A DNA stretch of 64,000 bases from Roseateles_C aquae (GTDB taxonomy: Bacteria; Pseudomonadota; Gammaproteobacteria; Burkholderiales; Burkholderiaceae_C): NCBI RefSeq assembly GCF_032337115.1, contig NZ_JAVXZY010000009.1, positions 124,001-188,000 of the forward strand, in the 5' to 3' direction. The notes under the pieces are model-generated. The model saw nothing but the letters and a program-made list of their open reading frames with translations, searched no databases and was not told the DNA's origin. Each line of letters opens with the position of its first letter. The stretch's first letter is position 1. Shown piece by piece: positions 51,146-59,538 of the stretch. Made by a program: the position numbers and the translations under genes.

Positions 51146-52561
51146 TCACAGCGTGTAGTACATATCGAACTCGACCGGGTGGGTCGTCATGCGGAAGCGG
51201 GTCACTTCCTGCATCTTCAGGTCGATATAGGCATCCAGATAGGAGTCGGTGAACACGCCGCCCTTGGTCAGGAAGGCGCGGTCCTTGTCCAGATACTCCA
51301 GCGCCTGGTCCAGGCTGTGGCAAACGGTCGGCACCTTCGCGTCTTCTTCCGGCGGCAGGTGGTACAGATCCTTGGTGGCGGCTTCGCCCGGATGGATCTT
51401 GTTTTCCACGCCGTCCAGACCGGCCATCATCAGGGCCGAGAAGCCCAGATACGGATTCATCAGAGGATCGGGGAAACGTGCCTCGATGCGACGGCCCTTG
51501 GGGTTGGACACGAAGGGAATGCGGATCGATGCCGAGCGGTTGCGGGCCGAGTAGGCCAGCTTGACCGGGGCTTCGAAGCCGGGCACCAGACGCTTGTAGC
51601 TGTTCGTGCCGGGGTTGGTCAGCGCGTTCAGGGCACGAGCATGCTTGATGATGCCGCCGATGTAGTACAGCGCGAACTCGGACAGGCCGCCGTAGCCGTC
51701 GCCGGCGAACAGGTTCTTGCCGTCCTTCCAGATCGACTGGTGCACGTGCATGCCGGAGCCGTTGTCGCCAACGATGGGCTTGGGCATGAAGGTGGCGGTC
51801 TTGCCATAGGCATGGGCCACGTTCTGGATCACGTACTTCTGCAGTTGCAGCCAGTCGGCGCGCTGCACCAGGGTGCTGAACTTGGTGCCGATTTCCATCT
51901 GGCCGGCGTTGGCCACTTCATGGTGGTGAACCTCGACCGGGATGCCCAGTTGTTCGAGGATCAGGCACATTTCCGAGCGCATGTCCTGGCCCGAATCGAC
52001 CGGCGGCACGGGGAAGTAGCCGCCCTTGACGGTCGGACGGTAGCCGTGGTTGCCGTGGTCGTATTCCTTGCCGGTGTTCCAGGCAGCTTCTTCGGCGTCG
52101 ATCTTGACGAAGCAGCCGGACATGTCGACGTTCCAGCGGATCGAGTCGAAGATGAAGAACTCGGGTTCCGGGCCGAAGAAGGCGGTGTCGCCCAGGCCGG
52201 AGGACTTCAGATAGGCTTCGGCGCGCTTGGCCAGCGAACGCGGATCGCGCTCATAGGCCTTGCCATCGCTGGGCTCGACCACATCGCAGGTTAGGATCAG
52301 CGTCGGCTCTTCGAAGAAGGGGTCGATATTGGCGGTGTTGGGGTCCGGCATCAGCAGCATGTCGGAGGCTTCGATGCCCTTCCAGCCGGCGATCGACGAA
52401 CCGTCGAAGGCGTGACCGGAGGAGAACTTGTCCTCATCGAAGTGCGACACGGGCACGGAAACGTGCTGCTCTTTGCCACGGGTGTCGGTGAAGCGGAAGT
52501 CAACAAACTTGACTTCGTTTTCTTTCACCATGCTCATCACATCGGCGACGGTCTTGGCCAT
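51146..52561 (-). CDS. glnA: Glutamine synthetase, type I
   Basis: A 471-residue enzyme making glutamine from glutamate, ammonia and ATP. GSSIAGWKGIEASDMLLMPD, NGSGMHVHQS, the PFVSNPKGRRIEARFPDP block and the adenylylation-loop Tyr400 (KDLYHLPPEE) are in place, so GlnE-type control is expected. The loop has His where many enzymes have Asp after the Tyr. The ATG at 52561 has GGAG eight bases upstream. The leader is about 86 bases from a strong sigma54 promoter. Confidence 0.98.
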   Translation of the reverse strand: MAKTVADVMSMVKENEVKFVDFRFTDTRGKEQHVSVPVSHFDEDKFSSGHAFDGSSIAGWKGIEASDMLLMPDPNTANIDPFFEEPTLILTCDVVEPSDGKAYERDPRSLAKRAEAYLKSSGLGDTAFFGPEPEFFIFDSIRWNVDMSGCFVKIDAEEAAWNTGKEYDHGNHGYRPTVKGGYFPVPPVDSGQDMRSEMCLILEQLGIPVEVHHHEVANAGQMEIGTKFSTLVQRADWLQLQKYVIQNVAHAYGKTATFMPKPIVGDNGSGMHVHQSIWKDGKNLFAGDGYGGLSEFALYYIGGIIKHARALNALTNPGTNSYKRLVPGFEAPVKLAYSARNRSASIRIPFVSNPKGRRIEARFPDPLMNPYLGFSALMMAGLDGVENKIHPGEAATKDLYHLPPEEDAKVPTVCHSLDQALEYLDKDRAFLTKGGVFTDSYLDAYIDLKMQEVTRFRMTTHPVEFDMYYTL

Positions 52562-52656
52562 CAATCACTCCTCAGCGGATCGGGGTAGAACGGATCTGAC
52601 AACAAATTCGGCGGACGCCGGCCACTGCGCACAGGGCCGACTTGCACCAACAACGT

Positions 52657-52673
52657 AAGCAGTTTGCGTGCCA
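52657..52673 (-). promoter_or_regulatory. Sigma54 promoter of glnA
   Basis: On the minus strand TGGCACGCAAACTGCTT matches TGGCACG-N4-TTGCWW with one change (C for T in the -12 element) and 10 bases between GG and GC. The implied start point is near 52647, 86 bases ahead of the glnA ATG. NtrC-type sites upstream support it. Confidence 0.82.
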
Positions 52674-52803
52674 GCCTAAGACCGGTCGCGCCCTGCCAGC
52701 GCCAGCGCGGTGCATGGGCCCCAGGGCCCGCGTCGCGCCGGGGCATTATGCGCTGCGCGGGCTTGCGCGCCGATGACGCGCGTCAGCTCAAGGCCGGGTG
52801 CCA

Positions 52804-52818
52804 GCACCAGACAAGTGC
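52804..52818 (-). promoter_or_regulatory. NtrC enhancer site, promoter-proximal
   Basis: GCACC-AGACA-AGTGC matches the NtrC dyad GCACC-N5-GGTGC at nine of ten positions. Its centre is about 164 bases upstream of the inferred glnA start point and 33 bases from the next site, i.e. about three helical turns, like the paired sites of enterobacterial glnA. Confidence 0.7.
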
Positions 52819-52831
52819 ACACCCTTGGCCA

Positions 52832-53626
52832 TCATCGCACCAGTTCGGTGCCTATGGATGCACCAAATTGGACGAGGCCCGCCTTGAGCGCCTGATAGGC
52901 CGGGTCCAAGGCCTCGGCCTCACCTTTGACGCCCAGTTCGATATGGCGGCCCCATTGCGGGTGGTCCACGCTGGGCAGGCTGAACACCTTGATACCGGGA
53001 AACTCGGCCTCGATGCGCTCCATCAGCGGGCTGAGCGTGGCCTCCAGCGCGCCCAGCACAATCATCGAGCGCTCGCGGGTGGCGACGACTCGCTGAAGAT
53101 CGGCGTGGCGCTGGTCCAGCACCCACTCGATCATCGGATGCGCCATCACCGGAAAACCCGGCACGAAGTAGACGCTGCCGACGTAGAAGCCGGGAATGCG
53201 GTTGTAGGGGTTCGGGATGATCTGCGCGCCGGCCGGGAACATGCCCATCTGAAAACGGCGCAAGGTATCCGGGTGTTCGGGGTCGGCCTGCTGGCCCTGC
53301 TCACGCGCCATCTCGCAGACGCGCTGCCAGATCAGCTCGCGAGCTTCCGGATGCAGGGTCAGGTCTTGCCCCAGCGCCGCGGCAGCGGCCTGGCGGGTGT
53401 GGTCGTCAGGCGTGGCGCCAATGCCGCCGCAGCTGAAGACCAGATCGCCGCTGGCAAAGGCCTGGCGCAACTCGGCGCTGATGGCGGCGCGATCGTCGCC
53501 CAGGTAATGCGCCCAGCTCAGGCTCATGCCGCGCGCGGCCAGCAGTTCGATGACGCGGGCCAGGTGCTTGTCCTGGCGCTTGCCGGACAGGATTTCGTCA
53601 CCAATGATGATCAGACCGACATTCAT
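52832..53626 (-). CDS. CinA N-terminal (molybdopterin-binding, MoaB/MogA-like) domain protein
   Basis: A 264-residue protein with the competence/damage-inducible CinA-type MoCF domain: MNVGLIIIGDEILSGKRQDK at the start, then DLVFSCGGIGATPDDHTRQA. It lacks the CinA C-terminal PncC nicotinamide-nucleotide amidase domain, as do stand-alone members. Members hydrolyse ADP-ribose-type nucleotides or are of unknown role. Start ATG 53626. Its last codons contain the distal NtrC enhancer of the downstream glnA gene. Confidence 0.9.
   Translation of the reverse strand: MNVGLIIIGDEILSGKRQDKHLARVIELLAARGMSLSWAHYLGDDRAAISAELRQAFASGDLVFSCGGIGATPDDHTRQAAAAALGQDLTLHPEARELIWQRVCEMAREQGQQADPEHPDTLRRFQMGMFPAGAQIIPNPYNRIPGFYVGSVYFVPGFPVMAHPMIEWVLDQRHADLQRVVATRERSMIVLGALEATLSPLMERIEAEFPGIKVFSLPSVDHPQWGRHIELGVKGEAEALDPAYQALKAGLVQFGASIGTELVR
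52837..52851 (-). promoter_or_regulatory. NtrC enhancer site, perfect dyad inside the end of the cinA-like gene
   Basis: GCACC-AGTTC-GGTGC is a perfect match to the NtrC dyad. It encodes the last residues (GTELVR) of the cinA-like protein. The centre is about 197 bases upstream of the inferred glnA start point. Confidence 0.78.
52860..52874 (-). promoter_or_regulatory. Possible third, weaker NtrC half-dyad
   Basis: GCACC-AAATT-GGACG matches eight of ten positions of the NtrC dyad and lies about 23 bases from the perfect site, also inside the cinA-like gene. It could extend the enhancer; it may also be coincidence. Confidence 0.35.
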
Positions 53627-53659
53627 GCTAGGCACTCAGTTGGACATTCAACTTGAGGC

Positions 53660-54562
53660 TCATACCGGCGGCAGCGTCTGAACGGCACGTCCCTCGGGGT
53701 CACCCGACGAACCGGCCAGAGGCTCCAGCACCTCGACGCCATCGATCAGAGTCGAACTGGCCACACGGCTCAGCCGCAAATCGTTCAGTGCCGCCAGCGC
53801 ATAGTGGGCAAACCACAGCGAGGTGAAGGCAAACACCAGGGTGTACAGCCACACTGCGGGCACGGCCAGCAAAGGCGCCGCCGGGATGAAGATGAAGAGG
53901 ATGCTGGCCGGCGCCGCGCCGAGATAGCCGGTCAGCATGCCGATGGCCAGCAGCTGGAACTTGTGCTCGGACAGCAGTTGGCGGCGCTCCTGCGGTGAGG
54001 CATGGTCTGAGAGCACATCGAAGGCAAACACCCGGTAGCCCAGCCAGCCCCAGATCAGCGGCGGGATGAACAGGATCAGCGGCGGCACCAGCCACAGCGG
54101 CATGCTCAGGACGATCAGCGCCAGCGCCAGCAGCGTGTGGCCGATCGACCAGGCCACGCTCATCAGCAGCGAGCCGCCATGCTTCAGCTCCAGCGCCGGA
54201 AAACGGCGCAGCGCGACCAGGCGCACCATCGCCGGCGTCATCATCAGCGCCACCAGCAGGAGGCTCAGGAGCAGCACCACCGGAATCGCAATCGCCAGCA
54301 CGATCAAGGGGGCAATCATCGTGCGCAGGCTGCCCAGGCCCACATGGGCCAGCCAGCCCAACACGGTGTCAACCAGGCGCCAGGATTCCAGCGAGATGCG
54401 CACCGCGTCGACCGCGTCTTCCCAAAAGAAATAGCCGGACACACCGGCTGCCAGCCCGCAGATCAACAGCGGCGCCAGCGACAGCAGCATCACCCGCGGG
54501 TGCAGGCAGTAGACGGCGGCGCGCCAGAAGGCGTCGAGCACGCGACCGGTGGCATTGAGCAT
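53660..54562 (-). CDS. EI24-domain (CysZ-like) inner-membrane protein
   Basis: A 300-residue membrane protein with about six hydrophobic helices. RVLDAFWRAAVYCLHPRVML at the start, the AVDAVRISLESW loop and the Pro-rich PLWLVPPLILFIPPLIWGWL segment match the EI24/CysZ family, some members of which transport sulfate. The ATG at 54562 is chosen; an eight-residue extension is possible. It is downstream of the fatty-acid-hydroxylase-type gene by 78 bp, same direction. Confidence 0.87.
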   Translation of the reverse strand: MLNATGRVLDAFWRAAVYCLHPRVMLLSLAPLLICGLAAGVSGYFFWEDAVDAVRISLESWRLVDTVLGWLAHVGLGSLRTMIAPLIVLAIAIPVVLLLSLLLVALMMTPAMVRLVALRRFPALELKHGGSLLMSVAWSIGHTLLALALIVLSMPLWLVPPLILFIPPLIWGWLGYRVFAFDVLSDHASPQERRQLLSEHKFQLLAIGMLTGYLGAAPASILFIFIPAAPLLAVPAVWLYTLVFAFTSLWFAHYALAALNDLRLSRVASSTLIDGVEVLEPLAGSSGDPEGRAVQTLPPV

Positions 54563-54640
54563 GGAAGGTTTCCCAGAGCGCCTCAAGACCGAGGCGGCGC
54601 AAGCATAGCAACCGGCCGCGCCACCTGCATCAAGCGGGCC

Positions 54641-55594
54641 TCAGCGCCCGATCAAGCGGCGCAGCCCCAACCACTGCTGGGCCCAGAAACCGCGGCCATA
54701 GTCGCGGCCCTGCTCGACCTGATCACGCACGCCGGTGGCGTCCCAGCGGCGCTCGAAATTGGCCGTGCCAAAGACGATGTCCCAGACCGGAAACAGCACC
54801 GCGAAGTTATGGCCGCCCAGCGTGCCCTGCCCCTCGGACTCATGGCCGATGCCGACCGCATGATGCAGCCGGTGATAGCGCGGGCTGACGATCAGCCGCT
54901 CGAACAGCGGCCCGAACCAGACGCGCAGATTGGCGTGCTGCAAGCTCTCCATCAGCTGCGACAGCGCGATCAGCGCCACGAACTGTCCCGGCCCGACGCC
55001 GATGAAGCGCGCCAGCAGCACAAAGGCGGCATCGCGCAGCACATCGTCGAGCAGGTGGTTGCGGTTGTCGCTCCACATCGTCATCTGCCGCTGGCTGTGG
55101 TGCAGCGAGTGCAGCGCCCACCACCAGTTGAACTGATGCTGGGCGCGGTGCAGCCAGTAGTTGGCCAGGTCAAAGACCAGCAGGTACAGCACAAAGCTGA
55201 CCAAGGGCTGGTCGCTGACGCCGGGCCAGAGGGTATCGAGCTGCCAGGTCGGCAGACCGAGCAGGCGCATCTCGCCGGACATCGCGTCGAAGATCGGATC
55301 CAGGCTGAAGAACATCACCAGGCGGAACAGGCCCAGGCGGTGGATCAGCGTGTACAGCACGTCAACACGCACCGCCTCGCGATCCTGCAGCGGCTCCACC
55401 GGGCGCCAGCGTTCCAGACTGCGTATCAGCAGCAGCATCACCGCAATCTGCAGCAGGCCGACGAGCAGCCAGCCGGTTGCATCGAAGGCCTCTTCGAGCA
55501 GATTGCCCAGGCCCGCGCCAAACACCAGCGGCTGGACCAGGATTTCGAACAGCCACTGCTGGGCAGCGGCAAAGGCATCGGTGAGCAGTTCCAT
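54641..55594 (-). CDS. Sterol desaturase / fatty acid hydroxylase family membrane protein
   Basis: A 317-residue di-iron membrane oxygenase-like protein. Three His clusters are present: HRAQH in NYWLHRAQHQ, HSLHH in WALHSLHHSQ, and HRLHH in PRYHRLHHAVG. Several hydrophobic helices precede them. It likely hydroxylates or desaturates a membrane lipid chain; the substrate is unknown. Its ATG follows the deacetylase stop by two bases, so it is co-translated with the two upstream genes. Confidence 0.92.
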   Translation of the reverse strand: MELLTDAFAAAQQWLFEILVQPLVFGAGLGNLLEEAFDATGWLLVGLLQIAVMLLLIRSLERWRPVEPLQDREAVRVDVLYTLIHRLGLFRLVMFFSLDPIFDAMSGEMRLLGLPTWQLDTLWPGVSDQPLVSFVLYLLVFDLANYWLHRAQHQFNWWWALHSLHHSQRQMTMWSDNRNHLLDDVLRDAAFVLLARFIGVGPGQFVALIALSQLMESLQHANLRVWFGPLFERLIVSPRYHRLHHAVGIGHESEGQGTLGGHNFAVLFPVWDIVFGTANFERRWDATGVRDQVEQGRDYGRGFWAQQWLGLRRLIGR

Positions 55595-55596
55595 CG

Positions 55597-56511
55597 TCAG
55601 GGTTGGCTTTGCGACGCTGGCGGCGTCACGGGTGGGGGCGGCGCGCTGGCGGCCGAACGTGCGGGCGAAACCGTGCTGGCCGCTGGGCTCCAGGGCGGCG
55701 GCAGCGGCGTGCTCGGCGGCGTGTAGGGCTTGATCACCAGCGGCTCTTTCATCAGCTTGGCATAGCGCGGATGCTCGCGCAGCGGCGCAAAACACAGGCC
55801 GCGTTCGCTCAAGCCCTTCATCAAGGGCGCCAGCACCGCCGGCGCCCAGGCGTCCTGCCGCGACCAGATGCCCAGATGGGCCATCAGGATATCGCCAGGC
55901 TTGATATCGCGCAGCGCGCGCGCCAAGAGCTGTTCATTGCTGTAGCGCTCGCTGGGCAGCTCGTCGCCGAGAAATCCGGCGGCGCTCCAGCCCACATGGC
56001 TGTAGCCGCAGGCCTTGGCCACCGCCAGCAGCGCCGGCGAGGTCTTGCCGGCCGGCGCGCGAAAGATCGGTGCCATCGCCTTGCCGGTGATGGCCTGAAA
56101 ACGCTCGGCCGATTTGTTCAGGCCTTCGCAGTACTGCGCCGCCGTCAGCTCGCGCGGCCGCTGCACCTCGATGCCGCCACCGGTCTTGACGCGAAACCGC
56201 CCCTCCGGCAGGTCTTCGACCCAGGTGTCGTGGTCCCAGGTGTGCGAGCCAAAGTCGTGCCCCTCGACCGCGCGGGCCCGCCACCAGGGCGCCCATTCCT
56301 CGTCCAGCGTGCGGCCGTCAGAAAGCGTGGGCTCGTTGGCGATGAAAAACGTGGCGCGGGCGTCATAACGCTTGAGCAGTTCGGCCACCAGCGGCGCCAC
56401 GCCCATATGGCCGGTGTCAAAGGTCAGAAAGACCGGCTTCTCGCCCGGCTGGCAGGCCTGCGCCGCCGACAGGGCGAACAACGCGGCCAGACTGGCATGC
56501 TTGGCTTTCAC
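55597..56511 (-). CDS. NodB-type polysaccharide deacetylase with altered first motif
   Basis: A 304-residue exported protein. The signal peptide ends FALSAAQAC. The NodB fold shows LTFDTGHMG where most members have TFDDG, so the first Asp is kept and the second, normally a metal ligand, is Thr. The HxxxH motif is intact (GSHTWDH). The catalytic-Arg region is IFRAPAGKTSPALL. A Pro-rich C-terminal tail of about 40 residues follows. The start overlaps the upstream beta-propeller gene by four bases. It may deacetylate a cell-surface glycan. Confidence 0.9.
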   Translation of the reverse strand: MKAKHASLAALFALSAAQACQPGEKPVFLTFDTGHMGVAPLVAELLKRYDARATFFIANEPTLSDGRTLDEEWAPWWRARAVEGHDFGSHTWDHDTWVEDLPEGRFRVKTGGGIEVQRPRELTAAQYCEGLNKSAERFQAITGKAMAPIFRAPAGKTSPALLAVAKACGYSHVGWSAAGFLGDELPSERYSNEQLLARALRDIKPGDILMAHLGIWSRQDAWAPAVLAPLMKGLSERGLCFAPLREHPRYAKLMKEPLVIKPYTPPSTPLPPPWSPAASTVSPARSAASAPPPPVTPPASQSQP

Positions 56512-57521
56512 TGGCGCGGCATGTGATCCAGGGTCCAGACGCCATGCGGCGACTTGCCGACGACCACCTGCTTGAGCACCTTCTTGCTCTGCAGATCGAT
56601 CATCGTCAGCTTGCGCGCCCAGCGCGAGGTCACCAGCAGCGTCTTGCCATCGGGCAGCACCTCCATATCGTCCGGACCGCCGGGGGCATGGAAGGTTTCG
56701 ACGACATTGAAGGCGCTGTAATCGATCTTGCTGATGGTGTTGCCGGCCCGGTTGCTAACCAGCACATGGCGCTTGTCGCCCAGGGCTCGGAAGCTGTGCG
56801 CGCCATCGCCGGTGGGCAAGCGCTTCACCAGCTTGGCCGGACCATTGCCGCTGACATCGTAGAACTCGACCAGCTTGTCGCCGGTGAGCGCCACCAAAAG
56901 GGTCTTGTCGTCCGGTGTCAGAAAGATGTCGGCCGGCATCTTGCCGACCGGAATCTTCCAGCGCGGCGTCTGCGTGGCCAGGTCGACAGCCATCAGCTCG
57001 TCGCTGTCCTGCAGGCTGACATAGAGCACCGTGCTCTTCGAATCGATGAACAGATGGCTGGGCGTCTTCGGCGCCGGGATGCGCTTGACCAACTCCAGCG
57101 GCTTGTCGGCGCTCTGCGGCTGCCAGCGGTACAGCGCCACATGGTCGAGCCGGTTGCCAGCGGTGACGAACCACTTCATGTCCGGCGAGAAGCGCAGGTG
57201 ATAGGGATCGGTGATGCCATGCAGCACGCGCTGCACCTGGGCCGTGACCGGATCGATGAATGTCAGCGAATCGCCCAGGGCATTGGCCACGACCATAGAC
57301 TTGTCGTCCGGCGTCAGGTAGAGGTGGTGCGGTTCCTTGCCGGTGGCAATGCGCTTGATCTGCTTGAAGCTGACCGGGTCGATCACGCTGATGTCAGCAT
57401 CCAGCGAGTTCAGCACGAAGACGGGACGCGTGGCACCGCCGCCTTCAACAGCCAGGGCCAGGGCCGGCAGGGCAGCCAGCGCCGCGCAGGCAGCCATGCG
57501 CCGCCAATTCAAAACAAACAT
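56508..57521 (-). CDS. Exported YVTN-type beta-propeller protein
   Basis: A 337-residue protein with a signal peptide (MAACAALAALPALALAVEGG) and a beta-propeller of repeated blades: VFVLNSLDADISVIDPVSFK, LYLTPDDKSMVVANALGDSL, LFIDSKSTVLYVSLQDSDEL, and VLPDGKTLLVTSRWARKL. Such propellers often bind ligands or partners rather than catalyse. The start is ATG 57521. Its stop overlaps the deacetylase ATG, so the two are made together in the periplasm. Confidence 0.9.
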   Translation of the reverse strand: MFVLNWRRMAACAALAALPALALAVEGGGATRPVFVLNSLDADISVIDPVSFKQIKRIATGKEPHHLYLTPDDKSMVVANALGDSLTFIDPVTAQVQRVLHGITDPYHLRFSPDMKWFVTAGNRLDHVALYRWQPQSADKPLELVKRIPAPKTPSHLFIDSKSTVLYVSLQDSDELMAVDLATQTPRWKIPVGKMPADIFLTPDDKTLLVALTGDKLVEFYDVSGNGPAKLVKRLPTGDGAHSFRALGDKRHVLVSNRAGNTISKIDYSAFNVVETFHAPGGPDDMEVLPDGKTLLVTSRWARKLTMIDLQSKKVLKQVVVGKSPHGVWTLDHMPRQ

Positions 57522-57674
57522 GGGGGACAGTCCTTGATGCGTTGGGCCGCGCGTTCCCCGGCGGGGCCGCACGACATTGCCTCAAGTGTAGAGGGGCGGC
57601 CCATGCCAGCCGGCCGCCGCACCCTGATGTCGGTCAAAGCCCGGGCGTATTCGGAACTGCCCTCTCGCCGGTGA

Positions 57675-58487
57675 TCACTCGTCGTCACCGCCAATCAGGC
57701 CACCCAGCAGACCCGCGGCACCAAAACCGCCCAGCACCGAGCCCTCTTCCTTGCGGCCGCCGTTCTGTGGCGCCGCGGCAAAGATGCGCGAGGCCAGGCG
57801 CGAGAACGGCAGGCTTTGCAGCCAGACCTCGCCGGGGCCGGTCAGCTTGGCCAGGAACAGGCCCTCGCCGCCGAACAGCGCCGTCTTGATCTTGCCAACG
57901 TACTGGATCTCGAAATTGACGCTGGGCGTGTAGGCCACCACGCAGCCGGTGTCGACCAAAAGGGTCTGCCCCGGCTGCAGCGTCCGCCGCACCACCGTGC
58001 CGCCGGCATGGACAAAGGCCAGGCCGTCGCCATCCAGCTTCTGCATGATGAAGCCCTCGCCACCGAAGAAGCCGGTGCTGAGCTTTTGCTGCACGGCAAT
58101 GCCCAGCGAGACCCCGCGGGCGGCGCACAGAAAAGCATCCTTCTGGCAGATCAGCGTACCGCCCAACTGGCGCAGATCCATCGGCAGGATCTTGCCCGGA
58201 TAGGGTGCGGCGAAGGCGACGCGCAGCTTGCTCGTGCCCTGGTTGGTGTAAATCGTCGTGAACAGCGATTCGCCGGTGATCAGCCGCTTGCCAGCGCCCA
58301 ACAGCTTGCCCAGGAAACCGCCTTGCTGCGCCGAACCATCGCCAAAAATGGTGTCCATGCTGATGCCGGCGTCCATGAACATCATGCTGCCGGCTTCGCC
58401 AATGGCGGCCTCGCCGGGGTCCAGTTCGACCTCGACGAACTGCATCTCGGCGCCCTTGATCTCGTAGTCGACCACATCCATCGCCAT
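57675..58487 (-). CDS. AIM24/TIGR00266-family protein
   Basis: A 270-residue protein with the duplicated AIM24 beta fold. It shows MQFVEVELDPGEAAIGEAGS, MDTIFGDGSAQQGGFLGKLL, TGFFGGEGFIMQKLDGDG and a C-terminal Gly-rich tail (LGGFGAAGLLGGLIGGDDE). No signal peptide. The mitochondrial relative helps organise the inner membrane; the bacterial role is unknown. Divergent from the IclR gene and 150 bp upstream of the beta-propeller gene. Confidence 0.93.
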   Translation of the reverse strand: MAMDVVDYEIKGAEMQFVEVELDPGEAAIGEAGSMMFMDAGISMDTIFGDGSAQQGGFLGKLLGAGKRLITGESLFTTIYTNQGTSKLRVAFAAPYPGKILPMDLRQLGGTLICQKDAFLCAARGVSLGIAVQQKLSTGFFGGEGFIMQKLDGDGLAFVHAGGTVVRRTLQPGQTLLVDTGCVVAYTPSVNFEIQYVGKIKTALFGGEGLFLAKLTGPGEVWLQSLPFSRLASRIFAAAPQNGGRKEEGSVLGGFGAAGLLGGLIGGDDE

Positions 58488-58590
58488 TTAGAACTCTCCC
58501 GCTGGGGTTGTGAAAATGGCGCCCATGGTAGCCAAGACGCAACCCGTCCCTGACGATGCCCCCTTGCTGCCGCTGCCTATACTGCGGCGC

Positions 58591-59400
58591 ATGAGTCAAG
58601 ACCTGCCCCCTTCCTTGGACACCAGCGCCGGGCTGAAGCCGGGCGACAGCTATGTGCAGTCCTTTGCGCGCGGCTTGTCGGTGATTCGCTGCTTCAGTGC
58701 CGAGGCGCCGCGGCAGACCTTGACCGAGGTGGCCAAGCGCTGCGGCCTGACCCGTGCCGGCGCCCGCCGCATCCTGCTGACGCTGGAGACCCTGGGCTAT
58801 GTGCGTGCCGATGGCCGGCTGTTCGAGCTGACGCCCAAGATTCTCGACCTGGGCTTTGCTTATTTGTCCTCGCAGGCCCTGTGGCAGTTTGCCGAGCCGC
58901 TGATGCAGCAGCTGGTCAGCGAGCTGCACGAAAGCTGTTCCGCGGCCGTGCTGGAGGGGCAGGACATCGTCTACCTGCTGCGTGTGCCGGCGCGCAAGAT
59001 CATGAGCATCAATCTGGGCGTGGGCAGCCGGCTGCCGGCCTGGTGCACCTCGATGGGGCGGGTCCTGCTGGCCGGACTCACGCCTCTTGCGCTGCAAAAC
59101 CAGCTGGCTGGCGTCCGGCTACAGGCTTATACGGCGCGCACTGTCAACAGCCTCGATGAACTGAAGCACCGCATCGAGCAGGTGCGCCAGCAGGGCTGGT
59201 GCATCGTCAACCAGGAGCTGGAAGAAGGCCTGGTCTCGCTTGCCGCGCCTATCGTCGACCGCCACGGCGAGACCGTGGCCGCCCTCAATATCGGCGCCCA
59301 GGTCAACCGGTATGCCGCCGACGAACTGGTCGAACGCTGCCTGCCCAAGCTGCTCGACACGGCGCAACAGATCTCACGCCTGCTGCAGCTGAAAACCTGA
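58591..59400 (+). CDS. IclR-family transcriptional regulator (PcaR/PobR-like)
   Basis: A 269-residue regulator. The N-terminal winged helix includes SFARGLSVIRCFSAEAPRQT and LTEVAKRCGLTRAGARRILL. The effector domain has SCSAAVLEGQDIVYLLRVPA, LPAWCTSMGRVLLAGL and the C-terminal GWCIVNQELEEGLVSLAAP, as in regulators of aromatic-acid (beta-ketoadipate) pathways. No such pathway genes are nearby, so its targets are elsewhere. The ATG at 58591 is chosen over an N-terminal extension of 27 residues. Confidence 0.92.
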   Translation: MSQDLPPSLDTSAGLKPGDSYVQSFARGLSVIRCFSAEAPRQTLTEVAKRCGLTRAGARRILLTLETLGYVRADGRLFELTPKILDLGFAYLSSQALWQFAEPLMQQLVSELHESCSAAVLEGQDIVYLLRVPARKIMSINLGVGSRLPAWCTSMGRVLLAGLTPLALQNQLAGVRLQAYTARTVNSLDELKHRIEQVRQQGWCIVNQELEEGLVSLAAPIVDRHGETVAALNIGAQVNRYAADELVERCLPKLLDTAQQISRLLQLKT

Positions 59401-59538
59401 GTCGCACGGCCGCGCGGCAAGCCGCGCTCAGAAAACGGCAGTTTTCAACACCCTGTTTGAGGGGGGTCGATTCAAAACAAGCGCCAGGCCTCAAGATGCC
59501 GCCCAAGCCGCAGCATTCAGGCGGCGTTTGGAGTTGTG

